A stretch of DNA of 64,000 bases. Source: RUG100 sp050953425 (lineage in GTDB: Bacteria; Bacillota; Clostridia; Peptostreptococcales; Anaerovoracaceae). Position 1 is the first letter of the stretch. Each line of letters begins with the position of its first letter. The translations under genes and the position numbers were made by a program. The stretch is from positions 1 through 64,000 of the forward strand of contig JBMNMQ010000006.1 of the NCBI GenBank assembly GCA_050953425.1. Reading direction: 5' to 3'. The notes beneath the pieces are model-generated. The model saw only the letters and a program-made list of their open reading frames with translations, did not search any database and was not told the DNA's origin. Positions 44,573 through 54,790 of this stretch are shown piece by piece.

Positions 44573-45703
44573 ATGAAATTTACATGCGCACAACAGGTAC
44601 TTTCCAAATCCTATAACATTGTATCAAGAGCCGTTTCCACGAGAACGACGATTCCTGTCCTAAAGGGCATCCTTCTCACGGTAACGGCGGACGGTACACT
44701 GATCATGACGGCTTCGGATATGGATTTCAGCATTGAGAATAAAATTCCCGTTACCGCCGCGGAACCGGGTTCGATCGTCGTCGTTTCCCGCATTTTCGGA
44801 GACATCATCCGCAAACTGCCCGGCGAAGACGTGACCGTTACCGTGAAAGAAGACAGCAGAGTCACCGTTCGCACCACGAATTCGCAGTTCACGATCATCG
44901 GCATGTCCGACGATGAATTTCCCAGCATCGGACAGATCGAAACCGAACAGGCGCACCTTTCTTTTCCCAGAGAACTGCTGCAGGATATGATTCGCAAGAC
45001 CTTTTTTTCCGCCAGCAGCGATGAGACCAAGGGCATTATCGTCGGTTCGCTGCTGGAACTGAAGGAAAATGTCTTCAATATGGTGGCCATTGACGGCTTC
45101 CGCGTCGCCATCGCCAGCGAGGAGATGAAGAACGCCGGCGATCTGTCGCTGGTCATCAATGCTCAGACGCTCAACGAAATCAATAAAATTCTCATCGACA
45201 GCGAGGAGAGCGACATCGATTTCCGGGTCGGCGACAAAAAAGCGGTGATCACACTGCGCGATACCAGGATCGTTACCCGCCTGCTGGACGGCGAATTCAT
45301 CAGCTATCGCGAGATTATCCCTCAGGAACTGACCACGACGATGGTGATCGAGCGGCGTCAGCTGCAGGAATCGCTCGAAAGAGCTTCGCTGATGGCGCGG
45401 GAGGGGAAAAACAACCTCGTGCGCTTTGAGATCACAGAAAATCTGCTCACCATCTATTCCGATTCCGAAGAGGGCAGGGTCAGGGAAGAAGTCATCATGG
45501 ACAAGGAAGGCGAGGATCTGCAGATCGGCTTCAACTCCAAATACATTCTCGACGCCCTCAAGGCCATCGACGATGAGAGCATAGTGATGTCCTTTTTCAA
45601 ACCGACGACCCCCTGCCTCATCAAGCCGCTGCAGGGAGAGCAGTACAAATATCTGATTCTGCCGGTGCGGATTCCGGCCAGCCGCGGCAGCGGCCAGGAC
45701 TGA
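44573..45703 (+). CDS. dnaN: DNA polymerase III beta sliding clamp
   Basis: A 376-residue sliding clamp of three similar domains. The start MKFTCAQQVLSKSYNIVSRAV at ATG 44573 lies behind GAAGGAGA; an upstream in-frame ATG (44549) overlaps no ribosome site. The C-terminus ends YLILPVRIPASRGSGQD, with the typical P-V/M-R clamp end extended by a short tail. Confidence 0.97.
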   Translation: MKFTCAQQVLSKSYNIVSRAVSTRTTIPVLKGILLTVTADGTLIMTASDMDFSIENKIPVTAAEPGSIVVVSRIFGDIIRKLPGEDVTVTVKEDSRVTVRTTNSQFTIIGMSDDEFPSIGQIETEQAHLSFPRELLQDMIRKTFFSASSDETKGIIVGSLLELKENVFNMVAIDGFRVAIASEEMKNAGDLSLVINAQTLNEINKILIDSEESDIDFRVGDKKAVITLRDTRIVTRLLDGEFISYREIIPQELTTTMVIERRQLQESLERASLMAREGKNNLVRFEITENLLTIYSDSEEGRVREEVIMDKEGEDLQIGFNSKYILDALKAIDDESIVMSFFKPTTPCLIKPLQGEQYKYLILPVRIPASRGSGQD

Positions 45704-45867
45704 TTCCTGATCCGAACCGCGGAAACCGCAGAAAGTACGACAGCGGGAAACACGATAAACGCGCAGAACATCGGCGCGCAGCACAGAATAGAATTGAGCG
45801 GAACCATTGAACGGCAGCTGAGCGGCAGCTTGCTGCCGCAGGGTGGCCGCAAGAAGCAAAGCGGCGC

Positions 45868-46956
45868 ATGTACATCGATCGGGCACAGCTGCATAATTTC
45901 AGAAATTACCGCGAGGAGAGCTTTGAATTTGACCGGGGTCTCAATCTTATCGTCGGAGAAAACGCGCAGGGCAAGACAAATCTGATCGAAAGTCTCTATC
46001 TCTGCGCGCTCGGCAAGTCGTTTCGCACCGCGCGCGACCGCGATCTGATCCGCTTTAAAGAGCAGTACTGCCGCGTCGTCTGCCAGTACGAACGCGACGG
46101 CGAAGAGGACAGCATCGAGGTGGCGCTGGCCCGCGACGGACGCAAGTCGATCAAGGTCGGCGGGATCAGTCTGCGGCGGACCACCGATCTGCTCGACCAT
46201 CTGCTGGTCGTGATCTTCAGTCCCGAAGATCTGAAAATCGTCAAGGAAGATCCGTCGCGACGGCGCAATTTTCTCGACCGCGAACTCTCGCAGCTGCGCC
46301 GCTCCTATGTCCATCATCTCAAGCTCTACCAGCGGGTGCTGTCGCAGCGCAACGCCTATCTCAAGGAACACGAAGACGATTGCGACGGTCTCTTCATCTG
46401 GGATGAAAAGCTCGTTGAATTCGGCACTGTGCTGATGGAGGAACGCGACCGCTTTCTCGAGCGGCTCTCGGCGATCAGCGGCCGCATTCACGACAGCATC
46501 ACCGCCGGCCGCGAACAGCTGACGCTCATCTATCGCCCCAACATCCGCCGTGATCCGGAACACCAGAAGGAAGTCATCGCCGCCGCCCTGGAAAAGGGCC
46601 GGGACAGCGATTTTTTCAACGGCAGCACCGGGCGCGGCCCGCACAAGGATGATTTTGAAGTTGTCATCAACGACGTCAACGCACGCAATTACGGCTCTCA
46701 GGGACAGCAGCGCACCGCGGCGCTGTCGCTGAAGCTGGCGGAAATCGCGCTGCTGCGCGAGGAGAAGGAGGAAGCGCCGGTGCTGCTGCTCGACGATGTG
46801 CTTTCGGAACTCGATCCGCAGCGGCAGCAGTATCTGATCAGGGCCCTGGAGTCGGTGCAGCTGTTCATCACCACGACGGAAATCACCGATGAAATGATGG
46901 AAGCGCTGCCGGACGGGAAGGTGATACGCATTGCCGACGGCCGGCAGGCGGACTGA
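45868..46956 (+). CDS. recF: DNA replication and repair protein RecF
   Basis: A 362-residue SMC-like ATPase in the RecFOR gap-repair route. Walker A is GENAQGKTNLIESL, the signature is GPHKDDF and SQGQQRTAALSLKLAE, and Walker B is VLLLDDVLSELD. Start MYIDRAQLHNFRNYRE. The small S4-domain gene (yaaA/rlbA) that sits between dnaN and recF in many Bacillota is absent; the 164-base gap holds no open frame for it. Confidence 0.97.
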   Translation: MYIDRAQLHNFRNYREESFEFDRGLNLIVGENAQGKTNLIESLYLCALGKSFRTARDRDLIRFKEQYCRVVCQYERDGEEDSIEVALARDGRKSIKVGGISLRRTTDLLDHLLVVIFSPEDLKIVKEDPSRRRNFLDRELSQLRRSYVHHLKLYQRVLSQRNAYLKEHEDDCDGLFIWDEKLVEFGTVLMEERDRFLERLSAISGRIHDSITAGREQLTLIYRPNIRRDPEHQKEVIAAALEKGRDSDFFNGSTGRGPHKDDFEVVINDVNARNYGSQGQQRTAALSLKLAEIALLREEKEEAPVLLLDDVLSELDPQRQQYLIRALESVQLFITTTEITDEMMEALPDGKVIRIADGRQAD

Positions 46957-47724
46957 CCGCCGCCGCCTGTGAGGCGGTTTTTTATTGCGGCAGAATCCGG
47001 AAGGCGCAAAAAACGAAACTTTGAAAGGTGTACGACAAAGCTTTGAAAAGGCATAGGAAAATGTCCGGGCGTTGCAGCGAAAGACGCCGAAATCCTGCCG
47101 GAATATTTCCGGAAAGATCTCGAAATCGCTTCAAAGAAAGACTTCAAACTCGTTTTTTGGATGGACTCTGAGAGCGCCTCAGGCAAAAAAAAGGCCCGGC
47201 GATGCGGCTTCATTGAAAATCGCCCGGGATATTGTAAAATAACGCGTTTTATAGTATAATAACTCCTGTGTGTTCCGTCTTGTTATGCATTGTGCAAAAC
47301 GCCGCTGCAGAGCAGAAAAAGCAGGGAAAGCGGAACACCGGCAGCGCTGCGGCGCCCCGATGCCGCGATCACTGCCGGCGAGCAGAGCAGCGTCAGGCGG
47401 CAGGCTCGCAGTGCGTGAAAATGCCCGGCGATCGGAAATCGCCGATAGGCGATATAGATCATGCATCTTAAATCGTTAATAGACGATTGCAGCTGCGGTA
47501 CCCCGGGAAAGTTCCGCATCAGAGGCGCTGACAGGCTGCAGTAATCCGCTGCGCGGATCAGCTGTCAATGACATCAGAAAAAAACATGTCAACGGCATCA
47601 GAAAGTGATACAAGAACAGCAGCGGAACAGCATCATAAAGCGATGCCGGAACGACACGGGCGGCATGAAGAACGAGGCGAGCAGGACTTGAAAAGATTGA
47701 CCACACAGAGGGAGAATTACTTGA
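46957..47724 (+). promoter_or_regulatory. recF terminator, gyrB promoter and long gyrB leader
   Basis: A 6-bp GC stem with T6 (46963-46983) terminates recF. TTGTAA (47232-47237), 17-bp spacer and TATAAT (47255-47260) form a good promoter, leaving an unusually long leader of about 460 bases before gyrB. The leader shows no family RNA I recognise and no frame with a ribosome site. 46985-47230 holds nothing obvious. Confidence 0.7.
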
Positions 47725-49662
47725 ATGGCGGATATGAAAGAAACCCAGAAATATAACGCGGAGCAGATTCAGGTTCTGGAAGGTCTGGAACCGGTCAGAA
47801 AGCGTCCCGGCATGTACATCGGCTCGACCGGTGAAAAGGGACTGCACCACCTGGTCTACGAAATCGTCGACAACTCGGTCGACGAGGCGCTGGCCGGCTT
47901 CTGCTCCACGATCAAAGTCACCATCGAAAAGGACAATGCCATCACCGTCGAGGACGACGGCCGCGGCATGCCGGTCGACCTGCACCCGAAGGAAAAAATC
48001 CCCGCCGTCGAGGTCATTCATACGATCCTCCACGCCGGCGGCAAATTCGGCGGCGGCGGATACAAGGTATCCGGCGGCTTGCACGGCGTCGGCGCTTCCG
48101 TGGTCAACGCCCTGTCGACACGCATGGACGTGCAGGTAAAGCGCGGCGGCAAGATTTACGCCATCGCCTTTGAGCGCGGCAAGACCGTCGAACCGCTGCA
48201 CGTCGTCGGCAGCACCAACCGCACCGGATCGAAGACGACCTTCCGGCCCGATCCGGAGATTTTCGATGAGATCGAATTCGACTACGACACGCTGCAGTAC
48301 CGTCTGCGGGAGATGGCCTTTCTCAACAAGGGCATTCACATCGAGCTGAAGGACGAGCGTGCCGACCGCAAACGCAAAGAAGAATTTCACTACGAGGGCG
48401 GCATTCGCGAGTTTGTCGCTTTCCAGAACCGGCATAAACAGGCGATTCACAAGGACATCGTCTACTTTGAGGCGGAGGGAAAGGACAGGATCGGCCGCGG
48501 CGACATGGCCGTGGAGGTGGCTTTCCAGTACACCGATCAGTTCAGTGAATCGATCTTTTCCTACGCCAACAACATCAACACCACCGAAGGCGGCTACCAC
48601 CTGATCGGCTTCAAGACGGCACTGACGCGGGCTTTCAACGACTACGCGCGCAAGAACAACATCCTCAAGGAGAAGGACGAATCCCTCTCCGGCGACGACG
48701 TTCGCGAGGGCATCACGGCGATCATCTCCGTCAAGCTGACCGAACCGCAGTTCGAGGGGCAGACCAAGGAAAAACTCGGCAACAGCGAGATGCGCGGCTT
48801 CGTCGAGAGCAACACCAACGAGCAGGTGACGTACTTCCTCGAAGAGCATCCCGACCAGGCCAAGACGATCCTGCGCAAGTGCATCGACGCCGCGCGGGCC
48901 AGACGGGCAGCCAAGAAAGCGCGCGAAACCGTGCGCAAGAACAGCCTCGAGGGCATGTCGCTGCCGGGCAAGCTGGCCGACTGTTCGGAGAAGGACGCTT
49001 CGCTTTCCGAGATCTTCCTCGTCGAGGGCGACTCCGCGGGCGGTTCCGCCAAGCAGGGCCGCGACCGCAAGCGCCAGGCGGTGCTGCCGCTGCGCGGCAA
49101 GATCCTCAACGTCGAGAAAGCGCGCCTCGACCGCATCCTCAATTCGGACGAGATCAAGAACATGATCACTGCATTCGGCTGCGGCATCGGCGAAGAATTC
49201 GACATCGAAAAACTGCGCTATCACAAGATCATCATCATGACCGATGCCGATGTCGACGGCGCCCACATCCGCACCCTGCTGCTGACGTTCTTCTATCGCT
49301 ACATGACGCCGCTGATCGAGGGCGGCTATGTCTACGCGGCGCAGCCGCCGCTGTTCCGCACCAAAAAGGGCAAGGAGGAATACTACACCTATTCCGACCG
49401 CGAACAGGAAAAGCTGCTGAAGAACCTCGAGAGCAAGTCCGGCAAGGTGGAAATCCAGCGCTACAAGGGTCTCGGCGAAATGAGCTTCCAGCAGCTGTGG
49501 GATACCACCATGGACTACGAAAAGCGGACGCTGATCCAGATCACGCTCGAGGATACGGCCGCGGCGGACCAGATTTTCACGACGCTGATGGGCGACAAAG
49601 TGCCGCCGCGCAAGCGCTTTATCGAAGAAAACGCCAGGTACGTGAAGAACCTCGATATATAG
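47725..49662 (+). CDS. gyrB: DNA gyrase subunit B
   Basis: A 645-residue ATPase subunit of gyrase. The GHKL motifs EIVDNSVDEA and GGLHGVGASVVNAL are present. The Toprim parts are EGDSAGGSAKQGRDRKRQAVLPLRGKILNVEKA (split over the QTPKLRGK-like region) and DADVDGAHIRTLLLTFFYR. Length is that of Gram-positive GyrB without the E. coli insertion. The start at 47725 lies ten bases after GAGGGAG; ATG 47734 is an alternative. Confidence 0.98.
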   Translation: MADMKETQKYNAEQIQVLEGLEPVRKRPGMYIGSTGEKGLHHLVYEIVDNSVDEALAGFCSTIKVTIEKDNAITVEDDGRGMPVDLHPKEKIPAVEVIHTILHAGGKFGGGGYKVSGGLHGVGASVVNALSTRMDVQVKRGGKIYAIAFERGKTVEPLHVVGSTNRTGSKTTFRPDPEIFDEIEFDYDTLQYRLREMAFLNKGIHIELKDERADRKRKEEFHYEGGIREFVAFQNRHKQAIHKDIVYFEAEGKDRIGRGDMAVEVAFQYTDQFSESIFSYANNINTTEGGYHLIGFKTALTRAFNDYARKNNILKEKDESLSGDDVREGITAIISVKLTEPQFEGQTKEKLGNSEMRGFVESNTNEQVTYFLEEHPDQAKTILRKCIDAARARRAAKKARETVRKNSLEGMSLPGKLADCSEKDASLSEIFLVEGDSAGGSAKQGRDRKRQAVLPLRGKILNVEKARLDRILNSDEIKNMITAFGCGIGEEFDIEKLRYHKIIIMTDADVDGAHIRTLLLTFFYRYMTPLIEGGYVYAAQPPLFRTKKGKEEYYTYSDREQEKLLKNLESKSGKVEIQRYKGLGEMSFQQLWDTTMDYEKRTLIQITLEDTAAADQIFTTLMGDKVPPRKRFIEENARYVKNLDI

Positions 49663-49876
49663 GGAAGGCATCCCGACTGCATCCCGGTCACCGGAAAGCA
49701 CCCGAACGCAGCGAAAAAATCCGGAAATTCGGGGATCGGCCCCGCATTGCGCGGGGAGCATGCAGAGAACCGGGCGAAGAATTGCAAAGTCCGGTACCGG
49801 AATTCCGGAAATTCGGGAACGGCATTTGGGGAACAGAGAAAGAACAGGGAAGGAACAGGGAAGGTAAGACAACCGC

Positions 49877-52441
49877 ATGGCAAACCTGATTGAAGATCAG
49901 CGACTGATCCAGCACGAAATACACAACGAAATGAAGAACTCCTACATCGACTACGCGATGAGCGTCATTGTCGGACGCGCACTGCCCGATGTAAGAGACG
50001 GGCTCAAGCCGGTGCATCGCCGCATCCTCTACGGTATGGGGACGATGGGCGTGACGCCGGACAAGCCGTATAAAAAATCCGCCCGTATCGTCGGCGACGT
50101 CATGGGTAAATATCACCCCCATGGAGACAGCTCGATCTACGATGCGATGGTGCGCATGGCCCAGGATTTCTCGACGCGCTATATGCTCGTCGACGGCCAC
50201 GGCAACTTCGGTTCGGTCGACGGCGACGGCGCGGCGGCAATGCGCTACACGGAAGCCAGAATGACGCCGTTCGCACTGGAAATGCTGCGCGACATCGACA
50301 AGGAAACCGTCGACTTCATGCCCAACTTCGACGAGGAGGAGATGGAGCCGGTGGTGCTGCCGAGCCGTATTCCCAACATCCTCATCAACGGATCCAACGG
50401 CATCGCCGTCGGCATGGCGACCTCGATTCCGCCCCACAATCTCGGCGAGGCGGTCGATGCCTGCGTCAAGCTGATCGATGACGAGGAAGCGACGATCGAA
50501 GATCTGCTGCAGATCGTCAAGGGTCCGGATTTCCCGACCGGCGCCATCATCATGGGCAGAAAGGACATCCAGGATGCCTACCGCACCGGACAGGGCAAGA
50601 TCCTCGTCCGCGCGAAAACCGAAATCGAGGAATCCAAAAAGGGGCGGATGCAGATTGTCGTCAGCGAGATCCCCTTCCAGGTCAATAAATCGCGGCTGAT
50701 CGAAAAGATCGCCCAGCTGGTGCGCGACAAGAAGATCGACGGCATTTCGGCGATCCGCGATGAGTCGAGCCGCGAGGGCATGCGCATCGTCATCGAACTG
50801 AAGCGCGATGCCAACCCGCAGGTGACGCTCAACCGGCTCTTCAAGCACACCCAGATGCAGGAGAGCTATTCGGTGATCATGCTGGCGCTGGTCAACGGCG
50901 AGCCGAAGATCCTCAATCTCTATGAGATGCTGACCGAGTATCTCAAGCATCAGAAGGACGTCGTCACCCGGCGCACGGTCTACGACCTCAACAAGGCCGA
51001 GGCGCGGGCGCATATCCTCGAAGGTCTGCGCATCGCCCTCGACAACATCGACGAAGTGATCCGCACGATCCGCGAGAGCTACGACGACGCCAAACAGCAG
51101 CTGATGAAGCGCTTCGGTCTCACCGAAATCCAGGCCCAGGCGATTCTCGATATGCGGCTGGCCCGTCTGCAGGGACTGGAGCGGGAAAAGATCGAAGCCG
51201 AATACGCCGATCTGCAGAAAAAGATCGCCTACTACAAAGAACTCCTCGCCGACGAAAAGAAACTGATGAACGTCGTCAAGGAGGAGATGCTGGAGATCAA
51301 GAAAAAGTGGAACGACAAGCGCCGCACCCGCATCGTCGCCTCGGTCGAGGAATTCGATGAAGAAGACCTGATCGAACAGGAGAACGTCGCGGTGACGCTG
51401 ACGCATCTGGGCTATCTGAAGCGCGTGCCGGCCGACACCTATCGCACGCAGCGGCGCGGCGGCAAGGGCATCACCGGTCTGACGACGAGGGAGAACGATT
51501 TCGTCACCGACCTGATCATGACCTCAACGCACGAATACCTGATGTTCTTCACCAACTTCGGCAAGGCGCACAAGATCAAAGCTTACGAAATTCCGGAAGC
51601 GAACCGCACGGCCAAGGGAACCCCGGCGGTCAACTTCCTCAACCTGATGCAGCGGGAGCGCATCAGCGCGGTGATCCCGATCCGGGATTTCCGCGACGAC
51701 AAATACCTGATCGCCGTGACCAAGTTCGGCACCATCAAGAAGACGGCGCTGTCGCAGTTTGACACCAACCGCAAGGCCGGACTGATCGCGATCAGCCTCA
51801 AGGACGGCGACGAACTGGTCGGCATCCGCGAAACCGGCGGCAATGACTACGTCAGCATCGTGACCAAGTTCGGCAAGAGCATTCTCTTCTCCGAACACGA
51901 TGTGCGGCCGATGGGCCGCGCGGCCGGCGGCGTTCGCGCGATCCAGCTCGATGAGGGCGACGAGGTTGTCGCCATGAACCTCGTTCACGCCGATGAGGAA
52001 CTGCTGGTCGTGACCGCCAGCGGCTACGGCAAGCGCACTTCGCTGAAGGAATATAAGATTCAGAACCGCGGCGGCAAGGGACTGTTGACTTACGACAAGT
52101 CAAAGTTCAAAAAAACCGGCGTATTGATCGGCGCCATCGTTGTCGACGACAGCGATGAAGTGCTGCTGATCAATTCCCACGGCATCATCATCCGCATCAA
52201 GGCCAGCGATGTCTCCGAACTGGGACGCGCCACGCAGGGCGTGCGGATCATGAAGGTCGAAAAGGGAACGGAGATAATATCCATGGCAAAAGTTCTTCGC
52301 GAGGAGGACATTGCCGAATCGTGTGACAGCAATAACGGAGGGAAAAGCAATGGAAACAGTGAAAACAAACAAGGAAAAAAAGAGGGAGAGCAGATCACAA
52401 TAGATACTGCTGCGAACGCCGGAACACAGGAGAAGGGCTAA
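49877..52441 (+). CDS. gyrA: DNA gyrase subunit A
   Basis: An 854-residue cleavage subunit. Catalytic Tyr124 is in AMRYTEARM. The quinolone region HGDSSIYDAMVRMAQDF keeps Ser85 and Asp89 (E. coli 83 and 87), so it looks wild type. The GyrA box QRRGGKG lies near residue 526, followed by six beta-pinwheel blades. The last ~50 residues form an Asn/Lys/Glu-rich tail. Its stop overlaps the next start (TAATG), tying an anti-sigma factor to gyrase expression. Confidence 0.98.
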   Translation: MANLIEDQRLIQHEIHNEMKNSYIDYAMSVIVGRALPDVRDGLKPVHRRILYGMGTMGVTPDKPYKKSARIVGDVMGKYHPHGDSSIYDAMVRMAQDFSTRYMLVDGHGNFGSVDGDGAAAMRYTEARMTPFALEMLRDIDKETVDFMPNFDEEEMEPVVLPSRIPNILINGSNGIAVGMATSIPPHNLGEAVDACVKLIDDEEATIEDLLQIVKGPDFPTGAIIMGRKDIQDAYRTGQGKILVRAKTEIEESKKGRMQIVVSEIPFQVNKSRLIEKIAQLVRDKKIDGISAIRDESSREGMRIVIELKRDANPQVTLNRLFKHTQMQESYSVIMLALVNGEPKILNLYEMLTEYLKHQKDVVTRRTVYDLNKAEARAHILEGLRIALDNIDEVIRTIRESYDDAKQQLMKRFGLTEIQAQAILDMRLARLQGLEREKIEAEYADLQKKIAYYKELLADEKKLMNVVKEEMLEIKKKWNDKRRTRIVASVEEFDEEDLIEQENVAVTLTHLGYLKRVPADTYRTQRRGGKGITGLTTRENDFVTDLIMTSTHEYLMFFTNFGKAHKIKAYEIPEANRTAKGTPAVNFLNLMQRERISAVIPIRDFRDDKYLIAVTKFGTIKKTALSQFDTNRKAGLIAISLKDGDELVGIRETGGNDYVSIVTKFGKSILFSEHDVRPMGRAAGGVRAIQLDEGDEVVAMNLVHADEELLVVTASGYGKRTSLKEYKIQNRGGKGLLTYDKSKFKKTGVLIGAIVVDDSDEVLLINSHGIIIRIKASDVSELGRATQGVRIMKVEKGTEIISMAKVLREEDIAESCDSNNGGKSNGNSENKQGKKEGEQITIDTAANAGTQEKG

Positions 52442-52845
52442 TGAAAGAAGTTATCGAGATGAAAGTGCCGGGCGATCCGGATTACATTGCTATCACCAAG
52501 ATGACCGCTGCTTCTGCGGCAGCGCACAAGGGTTTTGACATCGACAAAGTCGAAGACATTCGCATGGCGGTCGGCGAAGGCTGCAAAGCGATCACCTGTC
52601 ACCGGCATAAAGGTTGGAGTGATCAGTACGACGTGAAGCTGGACATGCGTGAAGAGGGAAAGATCATCATCGATATCGAAGACAGCATTTTTACGCATGA
52701 CCAGGAGAAGGGCAGCCGCCCCTGTCTCGACTGCCCGCATGAAGGAGATCTGGGCATCGAAATCCTCAAGGCGCTGATGGATGATGTGCAGATTGTCAAG
52801 CAGGGCGGTACATGTCGTCGAATAAAAATGGTAAAGGTGAGATGA
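52441..52845 (+). CDS. Divergent RsbW-type anti-sigma factor
   Basis: A 134-residue GHKL-fold protein of the RsbW/SpoIIAB family, expected to bind the sigma factor encoded next. The helix VEDIRMAVGEGCKAITCH corresponds to the N-box, but the Mg2+-binding Asn is replaced (Ala50) although Glu46 is kept. The G1 glycines are missing, while the end LGIEILKALMDDVQIVKQ is typical. A CxxC pair (Cys95, Cys98: RPCLDCPHEGD) sits in the ATP-lid region, with further Cys48, Cys53 and Cys125. Kinase activity is doubtful; a redox- or metal-controlled switch is possible. No anti-anti-sigma gene (rsbV/spoIIAA) is adjacent. Confidence 0.85.
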   Translation: MKEVIEMKVPGDPDYIAITKMTAASAAAHKGFDIDKVEDIRMAVGEGCKAITCHRHKGWSDQYDVKLDMREEGKIIIDIEDSIFTHDQEKGSRPCLDCPHEGDLGIEILKALMDDVQIVKQGGTCRRIKMVKVR

Positions 52846-53576
52846 CGGACAAAGAAGAGTTTCGCGAATATGCGAAAACCAAAGACATCGAACTGCGAAA
52901 CAAGATCGTGGAAGAAAACCTCTATATGGTGGATATTCTGATCCGTAAATATCTCGGCCGCGGCATCGAAAAGGACGATCTCTATCAGGTCGGCGCGCTG
53001 GCGCTGATCAATGCGGTGGATCGTTACGATCCGGACAAGGGGTATGAGTTCAGCAGCTTTGCCACGCCGACGATTCTCGGCGAGATCAAAAAGTATTTCC
53101 GCGACAAGGGCTGGGCACTGAAGGTGCCGCGGCGGCTCAAGGAACTCGCCGTCCATCTGCCGGAAGCGCGGGAAAAGCTGACTGCGGAGCTGGGACATTC
53201 ACCGTCGGTCAGCGAGCTGGCTGAACATCTGGGAGAAAAAGAGGAGAACGTGCTGATGGCACTGGAGTCCTCGATGGCTTATGGTGCCTACTCTCTCGAC
53301 GAAACCTACAACGACAGCGGCGAGGATGGAGAGAGCAGCAAATACGAACGCTTTACTTCCGTGCAGGAAGCCGGCTACAACGATTTTGAGGACCGCGATC
53401 TGATCAACCGCGTGCTCTCGACAATGTCGGATACCAATCGCTATATTTTCCGGCAGCGCTTCATCGCCGAAGAGTCGCAGTCGGAAATCGCCAAAAAGCT
53501 CGGTGTCTCGCAGATGACGATCTCCCGCGCGGAGAAGAACATCAAGGAGCAGTTCGCCAGAGAACTGCAGCGCTGA
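52842..53576 (+). CDS. SigB/SigF-type RNA polymerase sigma factor
   Basis: A 244-residue sigma-70 factor of the SigB/SigF/SigG group. Region 2 is KDDLYQVGALALINAVDRYDPDKGYEFSSFATPTILGEIKKYFRDKGW. Region 3 follows (VPRRLKELAVHLPEAREKL), and region 4 is IFRQRFIAEESQSEIAKKLGVSQMTISRAEKNI. ATG 52842 is chosen because it makes a four-base ATGA overlap with the anti-sigma gene; ATG 52812 is possible. With no sporulation genes in view, a general-stress role is more likely than a forespore role, but this is inference. Confidence 0.92.
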   Translation: MTDKEEFREYAKTKDIELRNKIVEENLYMVDILIRKYLGRGIEKDDLYQVGALALINAVDRYDPDKGYEFSSFATPTILGEIKKYFRDKGWALKVPRRLKELAVHLPEAREKLTAELGHSPSVSELAEHLGEKEENVLMALESSMAYGAYSLDETYNDSGEDGESSKYERFTSVQEAGYNDFEDRDLINRVLSTMSDTNRYIFRQRFIAEESQSEIAKKLGVSQMTISRAEKNIKEQFARELQR

Positions 53577-53687
53577 GGCGGCGGATGGACATGTGCGTGG
53601 ACGGCTGCAGTGCGAAAGCCTGCGGCAGCGATCGGCGGAAAGCACAGCCGCCCCATTTATATTGCGGCAGCGCCAGCGGAAAGCACA

Positions 53688-53770
53688 GCCGCGGCAATGA
53701 CAGAAAGCAAGGCCGCAGCGAATAGCAGAAAGCAGGGCCGCAGCGAATAGCAGAAAGCAGGGCCGCAGCA
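53688..53770. repeat. Tandem repeat, 3.3 copies of 24-25 bp
   Basis: GCCGCAGCGAATAGCAGAAA-type units begin at 53688 (diverged), 53712, 53737 and partially 53762. They fill the gap between the sigma factor gene and trpS. Confidence 0.92.
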
Positions 53771-53800
53771 AGCAATTGACAGATCAATAAGAGGAAGTTC

Positions 53801-54790
53801 ATGACCAAGAGAGTATTTTCAGGCGTACAGCCGACCGGCAATATCCATCTGGGAAATTACCTCGGCGCGCTGAAGCAATTCGTAGAGCTGCAGGAAGAAA
53901 ACGAGTGCATCTACTGCATCGTTGACCTGCATTCGATCACCGTGCCGCAGGATCCCAAAATCCTGCGCCAGCATACGCTGGACGTGGCGGCCCTGTATAT
54001 GGCCGTCGGCGTCGACCCGAAGAAATCGATCATCTTCGTGCAGTCCGATGTCTCCGGACACGCCGAACTCTCCTGGATTCTGACCTGCAACGCCTACACC
54101 GGCGAGCTCTCGCGCATGACGCAGTTCAAGCAGAAGAGCAGGGGGAAGGAATCGGCACCGGCCGGGCTGTTTACCTATCCGATCCTGATGGCGGCCGACA
54201 TTCTTCTCTACGATACCGATATCGTTCCGGTCGGCAACGACCAGAAGCAGCATATCGAACTGTGCCGCGATATCGCCATTCGCGTCAACAACAAGTACGG
54301 CAAAACATTCGTCGTCCCCGAGGGCCGCTTTATGAAAGCCGGCGCGCGGATCATGGCGCTCGATGACCCGACCGGCAAGATGAGCAAGAGTGCCGAGAAC
54401 ATTCACAGCCGTATCTCGCTGCTCGACGATGAGAAGAAGATCAGGAAGTCGATCATGAAGGCGACCACCGATTCGGACGGCGTGATTCGCTTTGATCCCG
54501 ACAAAAAACCCGGTGTTTCCAACCTTTTGAACATCTACAGCGCCCTTTCCGGCGAACCTGTGGATAAAGTAGTGGATAAATTTGCCGGCAGCGGCTACGG
54601 TGATTTCAAGAAGGAACTGGTCGCCGTGACCAACGAGGCCCTGCGTCCGATCCGTACTCGATTCAACGAGATCCGGCAGTCGGATGAACTGCTGGAAGTG
54701 TTGAAAAATGGGGCAGAACGGGCTTCGGCGATTGCCGAACCGGTGCTCCGGCGGGTCAAGGACAGATTCGGTCTCGGCAAGGGCTGCTGA
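53801..54790 (+). CDS. trpS: Tryptophanyl-tRNA synthetase
   Basis: A 329-residue class I synthetase. The HIGH motif appears as GNIHLGNYLG near residues 11-20, and the KMSKS motif as GKMSKSAENI. GNDQKQHIELCRDIA and the dimer segments are normal. No T-box leader is visible upstream. Two DnaA boxes lie inside its 3' third. Confidence 0.97.
   Translation: MTKRVFSGVQPTGNIHLGNYLGALKQFVELQEENECIYCIVDLHSITVPQDPKILRQHTLDVAALYMAVGVDPKKSIIFVQSDVSGHAELSWILTCNAYTGELSRMTQFKQKSRGKESAPAGLFTYPILMAADILLYDTDIVPVGNDQKQHIELCRDIAIRVNNKYGKTFVVPEGRFMKAGARIMALDDPTGKMSKSAENIHSRISLLDDEKKIRKSIMKATTDSDGVIRFDPDKKPGVSNLLNIYSALSGEPVDKVVDKFAGSGYGDFKKELVAVTNEALRPIRTRFNEIRQSDELLEVLKNGAERASAIAEPVLRRVKDRFGLGKGC

Noticed and set aside
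47268..47724. Small genes in the gyrB leader
   Set aside because: Several frames of 60-78 codons exist, but none has a ribosome site or family motif.
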